64,000 bases of DNA from Streptomyces sp. NBC_00223 (GCF_036199905.1 NZ_CP108109.1:4511501-4575500), one strand, 5' to 3'. Shown: positions 1 through 8,305, numbered from the stretch's first letter. The notes: generated by a model from the sequence alone, not told the origin. Numbers and translations: made by a program.

Positions 1-33
1 GCGCCGTCGCGCCGGTCCGACCTGGAGAACTCG

Positions 34-1302
34 ATGGACCGATCTCGCGAGAGCGGCGCCGACGAGCGCCCCCTTCTGCTGGTCGTCTCGACCGGCCCGC
101 GCGACTACCGCGAGTACCTTTTCGCCGCCATGCACACCCGTTACCGCATCCACCTGATCAACACGGTGGAGCCGACGTGGGAGCGGCCGTATCTGGTCGG
201 CAGCAGCCTGGTGGCCACCACCGACGTGGAGCTGGTCTCCCGGGCCGCCGCCGAGGTCGCCGCGCGCGAGCCGGTGCACGGGGTGCTGAGCTGGGACGAG
301 GCCAGGGTCCACCAGACGGCGATCGTGGCCGGCGAACTCGGTCTGCCGACCAGCCCCGCCGAGGCGGTCTGGCGCTGCCGCGACAAGCACCAGAGCCGTA
401 CCGCGCTGGCGGAGGCCGGACTGCCGCAGCCCGCCTTCGCGTTGGTGGGCACCGCCGAGGAGGCGACCGCCGCCGCGGCCCGGATCGGCTACCCGGTGAT
501 CGTCAAACCCCGTGCGGCGGCGGCCAGTTACGGCGTCTCCCTGGTGGCGTCACCGGAGGACATGGCGAGGTACTTCACCTTCGCCGACGACGCCACGGTC
601 CCGCACATGCCCGACTACGACCGGGCCGTCCTGGTCGAGGAGTACCTCACCGGGCCCGAGATCAGCGTCGACTCGGTGGTCCACGGCGGGCGGGTGCGCC
701 CGCTGTTCGTCGGGCACAAGCGCGTCGGCTTCCCGCCGTACTTCGAGGAGACCGGCCATGTGGTCTCCCACCGCGACCCGTTGCTGTCCGACCCCGATTT
801 CCTGACGCTGATGCAGCGGACGCACACCGCGCTCGGGTTCACCGACGGATGGACCCACGCGGAGCTCAAACTCACCCCGGAAGGACCCCGGTTGATCGAG
901 GTCAACGCCCGGCTCGGCGGCGACCTGATCCCTCATCTCGGCCAACTCGCCTCCGGCGTCGACCCCGGACTGATCGCCGCCGCGGTGGCCTGCGGACGCG
1001 AGCCGGAGATCACCGCAGACCGCGACCTGGTGGCAGCCGTGCGGTTCTGCTACGTCGACCACGACGACACCCTCATCGAGCGGGCGGAGTTCGACACCGC
1101 GGCGCTCCCGCCAGAGATACGGGCGGCGGTGGTGCTGGCCCGGCCCGGCGACGTCGTCTCGCCGCCCCCGCGCGGCCTGGTGTCGGGACGCGTCGCCTAC
1201 CTCACCGCGGCGGCTCCCACGGCCGCCGAGTGCGAGGCGGCGCTCGACACCGCGGTACGGGCGCTGCGGGTCACCGAAGGCGGCCGGGTCGACGCGCGGT
1301 GA
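34..1302 (+). CDS. ATP-grasp ligase (amino-acid ligase-like)
   Basis: Predicted ATP-dependent carboxylate-amine/thiol ligase of 422 aa. An N-terminal pre-ATP-grasp fold (about 1-115) is followed by the ATP-binding lobe with YPVIVKPRAAAASYGVSLV (about 164-182) and the Mg-binding end EVNARLGGDLIP (about 289-300). This pattern resembles BacD-type L-amino-acid ligases and carbamoyl-phosphate-synthase-like ATP-grasp enzymes. GGAG lies 6 bases before the ATG. The next gene, an MFS exporter, starts inside its stop codon, so the pair is probably coupled and the product may be a small peptide or amide that is exported. The substrate cannot be read from the sequence. The operon may continue to the left of the window. 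The family is secure; the product is inference. Confidence 0.85.
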   Translation: MDRSRESGADERPLLLVVSTGPRDYREYLFAAMHTRYRIHLINTVEPTWERPYLVGSSLVATTDVELVSRAAAEVAAREPVHGVLSWDEARVHQTAIVAGELGLPTSPAEAVWRCRDKHQSRTALAEAGLPQPAFALVGTAEEATAAAARIGYPVIVKPRAAAASYGVSLVASPEDMARYFTFADDATVPHMPDYDRAVLVEEYLTGPEISVDSVVHGGRVRPLFVGHKRVGFPPYFEETGHVVSHRDPLLSDPDFLTLMQRTHTALGFTDGWTHAELKLTPEGPRLIEVNARLGGDLIPHLGQLASGVDPGLIAAAVACGREPEITADRDLVAAVRFCYVDHDDTLIERAEFDTAALPPEIRAAVVLARPGDVVSPPPRGLVSGRVAYLTAAAPTAAECEAALDTAVRALRVTEGGRVDAR

Positions 1303-2603
1303 GCGGGACGGGGACCGGGCCCGCCGGGGGCGAGGCGGGGATCCGCGCCACCTTCACGGAGTCGTCGTTCGCGGTCAAGGCGCTGCTCTTCGGCGTGCTG
1401 GTCAACAAGCTCGGCGCCTTCATGCAGGTCTATCTGGTGCTGTTCATGACCAGCCGCGGCTTCACCGATGTGCAGGGCGGTCTGGCGCTGGCCGCCTACG
1501 GTGTCGGGTCGGTGCTCGGCGTCCTGCTCGGCGGCGGCCTGACCGACCGGCTCGGCGCGCGCTGGACCATCGCCGCGGGCATGTCGAGCACCGCGGTGCT
1601 GCTGGTCGCCGTCCTCCATGTGCGGCTCTACCCGGCGCTGCTGGCGGCGGTCGCGCTGGTCGGCATGATCAGCCAGGTCTACCGGCCGGCCGCGGCGACC
1701 GTGCTGTCGCAGGCCACCCCGCGGCACCGCCAGGTGATGGTCTTCGCGATGTACCGGCTGGCCCTCAATCTGGGGACCACCGCCGCGCCCCTGCTCGGCG
1801 CGCTGCTCCTGTCGGTGTCGTACAACCTGCTCTTCTACGGTGAGGCCGTCGCGGCTCTCGGCTACGCGGTCGTCGCCCTGTTCGCCCTGCCGCCGCGCCC
1901 GGCGGCGACCGGCTCCCCGGACCCGGCGGCCGGGGCCGCGAAGTCCTCGGGCGGCTACCTCAAGGTGCTGGCCGACCGGCGCTACGCGGCCTATCTGCTG
2001 GCGATGCTGCTGAACGCGGCCGTCTACATCCAGTACCTCAGCACCCTCCCGCTGGCCATGCGCGACGCGCACCTGAGCACCGTCTGGTACGGCGCCGTGG
2101 TGGCCCTCAACGGCGCCGTCGTCATCTGCTTCGAGCTGCTGATGACCAAGGTCGTCCAGCACTGGCGGATGCGTACGGTGCTCACCGTGGGCTTCGTCCT
2201 GCTCGGCTCCGGCATGGCCCTGTACGCCCTGCCCGGCGGACCGGCCGTCTTCGTCGTCGGCACACTGCTGTGGACGCTGGCCGAGATCGTCGAGGGCCCG
2301 ACGATGTTCGCGTACCCGGGGATGGCGGGACCGCCCGAGTCCAGCGGGCGCTACATCGGGGCCGCGCACGCCATGTTCGGCATCGGCTCGGCCGTCGGCC
2401 CGGCGGCGGGCGTGCTGCTGTGGAGCGGGATGGGCCAGGCCGCCTGGGTGCTGATCGGCGCGACGTCCGTACTGGCGCTGGTGCCGGCCTGGTACGGGAT
2501 CGGTTCGGTCGGGGCGGCGGCCTCCGGCGGGGGTGCGTCCGAGGAGGGCGCGGGGGAGGCGGCGGACACGGGGGACGCGGCTGCCGCGGAGGCGGCGGGC
2601 TGA
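1299..2603 (+). CDS. MFS transporter
   Basis: Major facilitator superfamily permease, about 434 aa with roughly 12 membrane segments. The reading frame stays open far upstream, but the GTG at 1299 overlaps the ligase stop as GTGA and begins a protein with an N-terminus typical of the family. The loop between helices 2 and 3 carries GGGLTDRLGARW, the MFS motif-A signature (G-x3-D-R-x-G-x-R). The C-terminus (about residues 405-434) is an Ala/Gly/Glu-rich tail without predicted structure. Translational coupling to the ATP-grasp gene suggests it exports that enzyme's product or an intermediate, which is inference. It could equally be a drug or sugar efflux pump. Confidence 0.85.
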   Translation: MSGTGTGPAGGEAGIRATFTESSFAVKALLFGVLVNKLGAFMQVYLVLFMTSRGFTDVQGGLALAAYGVGSVLGVLLGGGLTDRLGARWTIAAGMSSTAVLLVAVLHVRLYPALLAAVALVGMISQVYRPAAATVLSQATPRHRQVMVFAMYRLALNLGTTAAPLLGALLLSVSYNLLFYGEAVAALGYAVVALFALPPRPAATGSPDPAAGAAKSSGGYLKVLADRRYAAYLLAMLLNAAVYIQYLSTLPLAMRDAHLSTVWYGAVVALNGAVVICFELLMTKVVQHWRMRTVLTVGFVLLGSGMALYALPGGPAVFVVGTLLWTLAEIVEGPTMFAYPGMAGPPESSGRYIGAAHAMFGIGSAVGPAAGVLLWSGMGQAAWVLIGATSVLALVPAWYGIGSVGAAASGGGASEEGAGEAADTGDAAAAEAAG

Positions 2604-2629
2604 GGGGGCGCCGCGCTTTGTCGGCGCTC

Positions 2630-2682
2630 GGGGTCGCTTGGGGTCGCTCGGGGTCGGCGCATGGGGTCGGCGCCTGGGGTCG
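2630..2682. repeat. ggggtcg short repeats downstream of MFS gene
   Basis: Five copies of GGGGTCG start at 2630, 2640, 2650, 2663 and 2676, with spacings of 10, 10, 13 and 13 bases, in the 188-base gap between the MFS and VWA genes. They look like replication-slippage repeats. No promoter or terminator was recognised with confidence here. Confidence 0.6.
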
Positions 2683-2791
2683 GCGCTTCTCGGCAGGGTC
2701 GGCGGTCGGGTGTGCGCGGGCGCTGTCGGCCGGTGACATGTTTCGGCGAATTTCGGTCGCCGGTAGTCGCATTGGAGGATGATCACGTCGT

Positions 2792-3541
2792 ATGGCCATC
2801 GACTACCGCAAGCGTCCCAAGGCGCCCACCGCCGCCATCAGCCTGGAGAAGATCGCGGGCCGCGCGCCCGGACTCGTCAGCCTCTACAAGACCGCCGCGG
2901 TCTCGCTGGCCAAACACCGGGTCAGCGGTCAGCGCGCCGCCGTCTACCTCGTACTCGACCGTTCCGGCAGCATGCGCCCGTACTACCGCGACGGCTCCGT
3001 GCAGCACCTCGCCGAGCAGACGCTCGCGCTGGCCGCGAACCTCGACGACGACGGCGTCGTGCCCGTCGTCTTCTTCTCCACCGAGATCGACGGGACCGCC
3101 GAGATCAGCCTCGACGCCTACCGCGACCGGATCAATCCGCTGCACGACTCCATGGGCCACATGGGACGCACCAACTACCACGTCGCCATGCAGGCGGTCA
3201 TCGACCACTACGAGGCGTGCGGTGCCACGGACCCGGCGTTCGTGATCTTCCAGACCGACGGGTCCCCGAGTTCCAAGACCGCCGCCGAGCATGTGCTGTG
3301 CACGGCGGCGAAGCTGCCGATCTTCTGGCAGTTCGTCGGCTTCGGCGACGACGAGTTCCGCTTTCTGCGGAAGCTGGACGAACTGCCGGCGCCGGGGCGG
3401 CGGGTGGTCGACAACGCCGGGTTCTTCGCGGCGGGGAAGTCGCCCACGACCATCTCCGACGCGGACCTCTACGACCGGCTCCTCCAGGAGTTCCCCCTCT
3501 GGCTGACGGCGGCCCGGGCGGCGGGCGTGATCCGGGACTGA
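2792..3541 (+). CDS. VWA-domain (TerF-like) protein
   Basis: Soluble 249-aa protein consisting almost entirely of one von Willebrand A domain of the TerF/TerY type. The metal-ion-dependent adhesion site is complete: D56-x-S58-x-S60 (LDRSGSM), T127 (MGRTNYH) and D156 (FQTDGS). It should therefore bind a divalent metal and act in protein-protein assembly. This class is linked to tellurium-resistance and other chemical-stress modules in actinobacteria, but no other ter gene is visible nearby. GGAGG lies 14 bases before the ATG, which is rather far, so the start is moderately certain. It stands alone, 188 bases after the MFS gene and followed by a long gene-free stretch. Confidence 0.85.
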   Translation: MAIDYRKRPKAPTAAISLEKIAGRAPGLVSLYKTAAVSLAKHRVSGQRAAVYLVLDRSGSMRPYYRDGSVQHLAEQTLALAANLDDDGVVPVVFFSTEIDGTAEISLDAYRDRINPLHDSMGHMGRTNYHVAMQAVIDHYEACGATDPAFVIFQTDGSPSSKTAAEHVLCTAAKLPIFWQFVGFGDDEFRFLRKLDELPAPGRRVVDNAGFFAAGKSPTTISDADLYDRLLQEFPLWLTAARAAGVIRD

Positions 3542-3595
3542 CACCGGGGGCCGTACGGGAGTTGCCGCCGGGCGTGTTTCGGCCCTGACGCCAGG

Positions 3596-3612
3596 GCTGT
3601 ACGTCGTACAGC
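3596..3612. promoter_or_regulatory. 17-bp perfect palindrome, operator candidate
   Basis: GCTGTACG-T-CGTACAGC: two 8-base arms around a single central base, 54 bases after the VWA stop. A one-base centre cannot make a tight RNA hairpin loop, so this is more likely a DNA-binding site than a terminator. It shares the core GTACGTCGTAC layout with the palindrome at 3757. The 557-base gap holding both contains no convincing gene. Confidence 0.5.
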
Positions 3613-3756
3613 GTCGCCGCGCGTCGCCCGTTGTCCTACGGGGTCGCCGCCCGGCGTTCCGGCGTGCCCTCGATCCGGCGACGGCGGCCGAAAACGGGCG
3701 GAGGGCTTTCGGCCGTTTCCCCGGACGCGGTGGCGGGCCCGCCGCGAGGCCCGCGG

Positions 3757-3775
3757 TCGTATACGTCGTATACGA
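3757..3775. promoter_or_regulatory. 19-bp perfect palindrome, operator candidate
   Basis: TCGTATACG-T-CGTATACGA: two perfect 9-base arms around a single T, unusually AT-containing for this region. It lies 216 bases after the VWA gene and 324 bases before asnB. It resembles the operators bound by dimeric TetR- or GntR-type repressors. No regulator gene is adjacent, so the ligand and protein are unknown. Confidence 0.55.
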
Positions 3776-3970
3776 AGCCGCGCCGGAGCCGTACTCCGCC
3801 GCGGGTGCCGCCGAGGCGCGCGAAGCTCAGGGCAGACCCTCGGCGGAACGTAATCGTTGCCCGACCCCAGGGCCCTTTATGCGGGTCGAAGGCACTCTGA
3901 CCGAAAGATGCCCTGAGCAACTTCTCCTTGCTTTCCCTTGGTTGACGGCCACCCCGAGGCACCTCACGAT

Positions 3971-4009
3971 CCCGTTAGGTGCTCAATACATCTGAATGTG
4001 TGTAACGGG
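3971..4009. promoter_or_regulatory. asnB leader inverted repeat
   Basis: CCCGTTA (3971-3977) and TAACGGG (4003-4009) form a perfect 7-base inverted repeat with 25 bases between, 90-128 bases before the asnB start. The enclosed stretch is AT-richer than its surroundings. It could be an operator pair or part of the asnB promoter or leader. No standard -10/-35 pair is clear. Confidence 0.35.
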
Positions 4010-4098
4010 CACGTTGCGAGGGGCCGTCGAGCGGCCCGGTCATCACGGGGGCGCGGCCAGGCGCCGCGCACGGCACCGAACGAAGCGGAGGACGACGC

Positions 4099-5940
4099 AT
4101 GTGCGGAATCGCCGGATGGATCTCCTACGAGCGCGACTTGAGGGCACAGCAGGCCACCGTCGACGCGATGACCGAGACGATGTCCTGCCGCGGCCCGGAC
4201 GCCCGGGGCACCTGGGTGAAGGGGCCGGCCGCCCTCGGCCACCGCAGGCTCGCCGTCATCGACCTGCCCGGCGGGCGCCAGCCGATGAGCGTCGACACCC
4301 CGCACGGGCCGGTCGCCATGGTCTACTCCGGCGAGGCGTACAACTTCACCGAGTTACGCGGTGAACTCGCCGCGCGCGGCCACCGTTTCACCACCGACTC
4401 GGACACCGAGGTGGTGCTGCACGGCTACTTGGAGTGGGGCGCGGCGGTCGCCGAACGCCTCAACGGCATGTACGCCTTCGCGATCTGGGACGACCGCGAG
4501 CAGAAGCTCGTGATGATCCGCGACCGGATGGGCATCAAGCCGTTCTACTACTACCCGACCGCCGACGGCGTGCTCTTCGGGTCCGAGCCCAAGGCGATCC
4601 TGGCCAACCCGCTCGCCGAGCGGACCGTGACGGCGGACGGGCTGCGCGAGCTGTTCGCCTTCGTCAAGACCCCCGGCCACGCGGTCTGGAAGGGGATGCG
4701 CGAGATCGAGCCCGGCACGGTGGTGACCGTCGACCGCGGCGGCATACGCACCCACGTCTACTGGTCGCTGGAGACCCGGCCGCACACCGACGACCAGGAG
4801 ACCTCCGTCGCGCACGTGCGTACGCTGCTCGACGACATCATCCGCCGGCAACTGGTCGCCGACGTCCCGCGCTGCACCCTGCTCTCCGGCGGCCTGGACT
4901 CCTCGGCGATGACCGCGATCGCGGCCGGCCAGCTGGCCGAGACCGGCGAGACGGTACGCAGCTTCGCCGTGGACTTCGTCGGTCAGGCGGAGAACTTCGT
5001 CGCCGACGAGCTGCGCGCCACGCCGGACACCCCCTTCGTGCACGACGTCGCGCGCACCGCACGGACCGAGCACCAGGACATCGTGCTCGACTCCGACCAG
5101 CTCGCCGACCCCGAGGTGCGTTCCCGGGTGATCCGGGCCAGGGACCTGCCGGCCGGGTTCGGGGACATGGACGCCTCGCTCTATCTGCTCTTCAGGGCGA
5201 TCCGCGAGCACTCGACGGTGGCGCTGTCGGGGGAGTCCGCGGACGAGGTGTTCGGCGGCTACCAGCAGTTCTTCGACCCCGAGGCCCGCAAGGGCGGGAA
5301 CTTCCCGTGGCTGGTGAAGTTCGCCGAGCAGTTCGGCGAGGACGAGAGCATCCTCACCGAGGGCGCCGCCAAGCTGCTCGACCTCGACGGCTACACACGT
5401 GACAGCTACGCCACGGCCGTCACCGGCGTCCAGCGGCTGGACGGGGAGAGCGACTTCGAGTTCCGGATGCGCACGATCTCGTATCTGCACCTGACCCGGT
5501 TCGTCCGCGTCCTGCTGGACCGCAAGGACCGGGCCAGCATGGCGGTCGGCCTGGAGGTGCGGGTGCCGTTCTGCGACCACCGGCTGGTCGAGTACGTCTA
5601 CAACGCGCCGTGGGCGCTGAAGTCCTTCGACGGCCGGGAGAAGAGTCTGCTGCGCGAGGCGACGGCGGACGTGCTGCCCCGGTCGGTCTACGACCGCGTC
5701 AAGAGCCCGTACCCGTCCACGCAGGACCCGGCGTACGCGGTCGCGCTCCAGCGCGGCCTCAAGGAGCTGCTGACCCGGCCGTCGCACCCGGTCTTCGACC
5801 TGGTCAGCCACGCGTGGCTGAAGCGGGCGGTGGAGATCACGACGCCGCAGATCACGCAGGCGTCGCGCCGCGGCCTGGAACGCACGCTCGACCTGGCCCT
5901 GTGGCTGGACCTCTACACCCCCACCCTCACCCTCGCCTGA
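4099..5940 (+). CDS. asnB: Asparagine synthase, glutamine-hydrolysing
   Basis: Makes asparagine from aspartate, glutamine and ATP. The 613-aa protein has the class-II glutamine amidotransferase domain with the nucleophile Cys2 exposed after Met removal (MCGIAGW) and RGPD at about 31-34. The synthetase domain carries the pyrophosphate loop SGGLDSS at 263-269 and SGESADEVFGGY. The length is normal for bacterial AsnB. The start is fixed by the required Cys2, with GAGGACGACGC upstream. Codon 86 (4354-4356) is TTA, the rare leucine codon read by the bldA tRNA in Streptomyces, so translation may be limited to late growth (inference). It is monocistronic. Some AsnB homologues amidate antibiotics or lipids instead, and the sequence alone does not exclude this. 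Confidence 0.95.
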   Translation: MCGIAGWISYERDLRAQQATVDAMTETMSCRGPDARGTWVKGPAALGHRRLAVIDLPGGRQPMSVDTPHGPVAMVYSGEAYNFTELRGELAARGHRFTTDSDTEVVLHGYLEWGAAVAERLNGMYAFAIWDDREQKLVMIRDRMGIKPFYYYPTADGVLFGSEPKAILANPLAERTVTADGLRELFAFVKTPGHAVWKGMREIEPGTVVTVDRGGIRTHVYWSLETRPHTDDQETSVAHVRTLLDDIIRRQLVADVPRCTLLSGGLDSSAMTAIAAGQLAETGETVRSFAVDFVGQAENFVADELRATPDTPFVHDVARTARTEHQDIVLDSDQLADPEVRSRVIRARDLPAGFGDMDASLYLLFRAIREHSTVALSGESADEVFGGYQQFFDPEARKGGNFPWLVKFAEQFGEDESILTEGAAKLLDLDGYTRDSYATAVTGVQRLDGESDFEFRMRTISYLHLTRFVRVLLDRKDRASMAVGLEVRVPFCDHRLVEYVYNAPWALKSFDGREKSLLREATADVLPRSVYDRVKSPYPSTQDPAYAVALQRGLKELLTRPSHPVFDLVSHAWLKRAVEITTPQITQASRRGLERTLDLALWLDLYTPTLTLA

Positions 5941-5950
5941 CCCCGTCCCC

Positions 5951-5978
5951 GCCGCCCGCCGCCCGCCGCCCGCCGCCC
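5951..5978. repeat. Four tandem GCCGCCC heptamers
   Basis: Four perfect copies of GCCGCCC directly after the asnB stop, followed by more C/G-only sequence up to 6023. This is probably slippage-prone filler between convergent genes. No clean hairpin terminator is visible. Confidence 0.7.
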
Positions 5979-6023
5979 GCGCCCCGCGCCCCCGCGAGGC
6001 GCGGCCGCGGCCGTCGCGGGGTT

Positions 6024-6467
6024 TCAGAGCGGAAGGTCGTCGGGCAGAAGTCGGAAGGACTTGTGGCGGCCGATCGGGCGCACGGCCCGGAAATCGCGGC
6101 GGCCGAGAGTGAGGACGGCATCGGTGTCGTATTCGGCCGCGAGGGCGACGTTCACCGAGTCCGCAAGGTCGAGGTTGAGCGCTGTGTACCGGGCTCGTAC
6201 GGCCTGCGCGGCCGAGAGATGGGCTTCGGTGATTTCCGGCACGGCGATCCGACTCGCACGCATCCACCGCTGGATGTCGTCGATCGCGCTGACGGCCGCC
6301 GCCCGTCCCAGCTCGCGGGTGGCCACGTGATCGATCTCGGCGAGCAGCAACGGAGACATCACGAGGAGACCGGCCGCCATGATCGCTTCGTTGGCTCCCT
6401 GATGCTCCGGGTGCGCGGAGTCGAGCGCCGCCAGCAGACCGGAGGTGTCGGCGACGACGACGATCAC
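6024..6467 (-). CDS. PIN-domain (VapC-type) toxin
   Basis: Predicted Mg-dependent ribonuclease toxin of a type II toxin-antitoxin pair, 147 aa. The PIN acidic residues are present: D7 (VADTSG), E44 (LLAEIDH), D100 and D103 (NLDLADSVNVALA), and D125. Its ATG overlaps the antitoxin stop (6464-6467, ATGA), the usual coupled order of antitoxin then toxin. It should cleave a tRNA or another structured RNA when freed from the antitoxin; the target cannot be predicted. It lies convergent to asnB. It appears intact. Confidence 0.88.
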   Translation of the reverse strand: MIVVVADTSGLLAALDSAHPEHQGANEAIMAAGLLVMSPLLLAEIDHVATRELGRAAAVSAIDDIQRWMRASRIAVPEITEAHLSAAQAVRARYTALNLDLADSVNVALAAEYDTDAVLTLGRRDFRAVRPIGRHKSFRLLPDDLPL

Positions 6468-6724
6468 GCGGTGACCCCGGACTCACCCTCGCGCTGGACG
6501 GCGTCGGCCACCGCGCTGCGGACGTCCTCCTTGGAGGGGGTTCGGCCCGGACCCTCGAAGGTGCGGGAGAAAAGCGGTTCGTCCCAGACTCGATTGGCCA
6601 TGGCCGCGAGATGGATGCCCTGGCGGATGATCTCGGCCTCACTGATCCCACGCCGGGCGGCCGCCTCCTTGATGATCGCGAGGTCCTCGGGGTCCGCGTA
6701 GACGTTCGTACGTTTCATGGACAT
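6464..6724 (-). CDS. Ribbon-helix-helix antitoxin
   Basis: Antitoxin partner of the PIN toxin, about 86 aa from the ATG at 6724 (another ATG lies two codons on, at 6718). The N-terminus KRTNVYADPEDLAIIKEAAA followed by RGISEAEIIRQGIHLAA fits a ribbon-helix-helix DNA-binding domain. The C-terminal part (about 45-86) should wrap the toxin. An upstream ATG at 6760 would add 12 residues, but these lie over the direct repeats that look like the operator. No Shine-Dalgarno is seen before 6724 or 6718, so a leaderless mRNA is possible. It probably autoregulates the pair. Confidence 0.8.
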   Translation of the reverse strand: MSMKRTNVYADPEDLAIIKEAAARRGISEAEIIRQGIHLAAMANRVWDEPLFSRTFEGPGRTPSKEDVRSAVADAVQREGESGVTA

Positions 6725-6748
6725 GTACCAAGAGTTGTTGATGTACCA
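6723..6748. promoter_or_regulatory. ATGTACCA direct repeats, TA operator candidate
   Basis: Two identical ATGTACCA octamers, 6723-6730 and 6741-6748, start 18 bases apart. They sit on and just upstream of the antitoxin start. Ribbon-helix-helix antitoxins commonly bind tandem short repeats over their own promoter, so this is a natural autoregulatory operator candidate. Confidence 0.5.
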
Positions 6749-6816
6749 GAGATGCCCCACGGCTCCCCTATGCCGCGACGCCCGACCCGTGGGCCTTGTG
6801 GTGGTCGTTGGACGGG

Positions 6817-7992
6817 TCAGCCGACCAGTACCCGCAGGGCGTCGTCGCTGACGAAGATCCGACCGTAGCGGCCTTCGGAGAACTGGCGCAGGAGCCCAAG
6901 GCTGACAAGCTTGTTCACCGCATTGCTCGCCGCCTGGTAGCTGACGTCATAACGTTCTGCGGCCCAGGTGATCGTGAGCATCGGATAGCCGATCAGGTCA
7001 TCGACGATGCGCCTGGTGATGCCCTTGGAGCGCGCGTCGTGCAGAGTGTCGAGCATGCTGTTCTTCAGTTCGACAAGCGTTCCTATGCGCTCCACGGCCT
7101 CCTTGGCCTGCGCGGCAACCGCCTCGCAGAAGAACCGCACCCACGGCTCGAAGTCGCCTGTCGCGCTGACTTCGAACAGGTGGTCCTGATAGGCGCGGCG
7201 CCGGGACTCCAGCCACGGTGACAGCGCGATGGCGTGAAGCGCCAACTCGCCGGCGGACATCAGTTGCAGCAAGGCGACGAGTCTGCCGAGCCGACCGTTC
7301 CCGTCGTTGAAGGGGTGCAGCGTCTCGAACTGGTAGTGCCCGATCGCCATACGCACGAGCAGCGGCATGTCATCGCTCGTCTCGTTGATCCAACCCTCCC
7401 ATGCGAGCAATCCGTCCCGGAGGTGGTAGCCGTGCGGACAGGGAACGAAGCGCGCGTTCTCGACATCAGCGGTTTTCAGGCCGATGAACACGTCCGTGGT
7501 GCGCACACGGCCCGCCTGGACAGTGTCACTTGACGTCCCGCGCACGAGGGTGCCCTGCAGGTGCTCCAGGAAAGCCACCGTGAGTGGCCGGTCCTTGATC
7601 CATCCAGTGGCGGCCTCCGCCGCCGTGACGTAGTTCCGGATCTCGGCGACCTCCGGGCTGATCGCGGAGGCATCCTCGAAGTCGGCCTTGAGGACGTCTT
7701 CCATCGCTGCGTAGGTGCCCTCGATCGCAGAAGTGCTGAGGGCCTCACGCCGGATCGAGAGCCGTGCCAGCAGGTCGGGATTGGGAAGGTGCGTCACGGC
7801 TTGGTCCGCCCGGGCCACCAGGCCGGCAGCCCGGACTACTGCTGTGTACGTCCTGGGACTCAACGGGACTTCCGTCGGCGGCGGCGCCGGAAGAAAGGCA
7901 TGCGTGGTGTACTCGCGCTGGTTGCGCGGATCGAACCCACTGATCGGGACGAGAGTGCCGACGGGGGACTGGGCAAGGCGAGACATGTCCAC
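6817..7992 (-). CDS. Fic-family AMP-transferase
   Basis: Fic/DOC enzyme, 391 aa, predicted to transfer AMP from ATP onto a target protein. It has an N-terminal Fic_N region. A class-II inhibitory helix motif T-S-A-I-E-G (87-92, fitting S/T-x3-E-G/N) comes next. The intact active-site loop HPFNDGNGRLGR begins at His226. A C-terminal winged-helix-like segment (about 320-391) may bind DNA and regulate the gene itself. The inhibitory helix makes a separate antitoxin unnecessary. The start is GTG at 7992 or ATG at 7986. It is next to the PIN toxin-antitoxin pair on the same strand and has AT-rich, repeat-bearing upstream DNA, both of which suggest acquired sequence. Confidence 0.92.
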   Translation of the reverse strand: MDMSRLAQSPVGTLVPISGFDPRNQREYTTHAFLPAPPPTEVPLSPRTYTAVVRAAGLVARADQAVTHLPNPDLLARLSIRREALSTSAIEGTYAAMEDVLKADFEDASAISPEVAEIRNYVTAAEAATGWIKDRPLTVAFLEHLQGTLVRGTSSDTVQAGRVRTTDVFIGLKTADVENARFVPCPHGYHLRDGLLAWEGWINETSDDMPLLVRMAIGHYQFETLHPFNDGNGRLGRLVALLQLMSAGELALHAIALSPWLESRRRAYQDHLFEVSATGDFEPWVRFFCEAVAAQAKEAVERIGTLVELKNSMLDTLHDARSKGITRRIVDDLIGYPMLTITWAAERYDVSYQAASNAVNKLVSLGLLRQFSEGRYGRIFVSDDALRVLVG

Positions 7993-8013
7993 AAATCAAG
8001 ATTAGCAGGAAAA

Positions 8014-8042
8014 ACTTGAGAAGCGACCTCGGCTTTTCAAGT
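8014..8042. promoter_or_regulatory. Inverted repeat upstream of fic
   Basis: ACTTGAGAAGC (8014-8024) and GCTTTTCAAGT (8032-8042) match over 10 of 11 positions with a 7-base spacer. They lie 22-50 bases upstream of the Fic start, where a promoter should be. Further CTTGAA/TTCAAG half-sites occur at about 8118-8146. A repressor, possibly the winged-helix tail of Fic itself, is the natural candidate. Confidence 0.45.
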
Positions 8043-8164
8043 CGGCTTGAGTACCTGGATCTGATCCCCAACATGCGTCTTTACGGAGACGGTGTGTGGA
8101 TGTCTCACCCGAGAGGGCTTGAAATGTATGGTTTCAAATTCAAGTTTTAGTCACTCTGACGATG

Positions 8165-8200
8165 CTCGGGGGCCTCGGGGGCCTCGGGGGCCTCGGGGTC
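8165..8200. repeat. Four tandem 9-bp repeats in fic-aminotransferase gap
   Basis: CTCGGGGGC three times followed by CTCGGGGTC, in the 313-base gene-free gap 7993-8305. The left part of the gap is the AT-rich fic upstream region and the right part has no recognisable gene or clear terminator. Confidence 0.7.
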
Positions 8201-8305
8201 CGGGAGCGGTCTGCGGATGGCGGGGCGGCTTCCGTCATGGTTCGTCCCTGACCGTGGATTCGAGCGCGGGCACCCGGGCCGTCGGTCTACGCGGGCAGCT
8301 GCCGG

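Noticed and set aside
1197-2786. 529-codon open frame on the minus strand
   Set aside because: Antisense shadow of the MFS and ATP-grasp genes in GC-rich DNA; the translation is Arg/Pro/His-rich and low-complexity.
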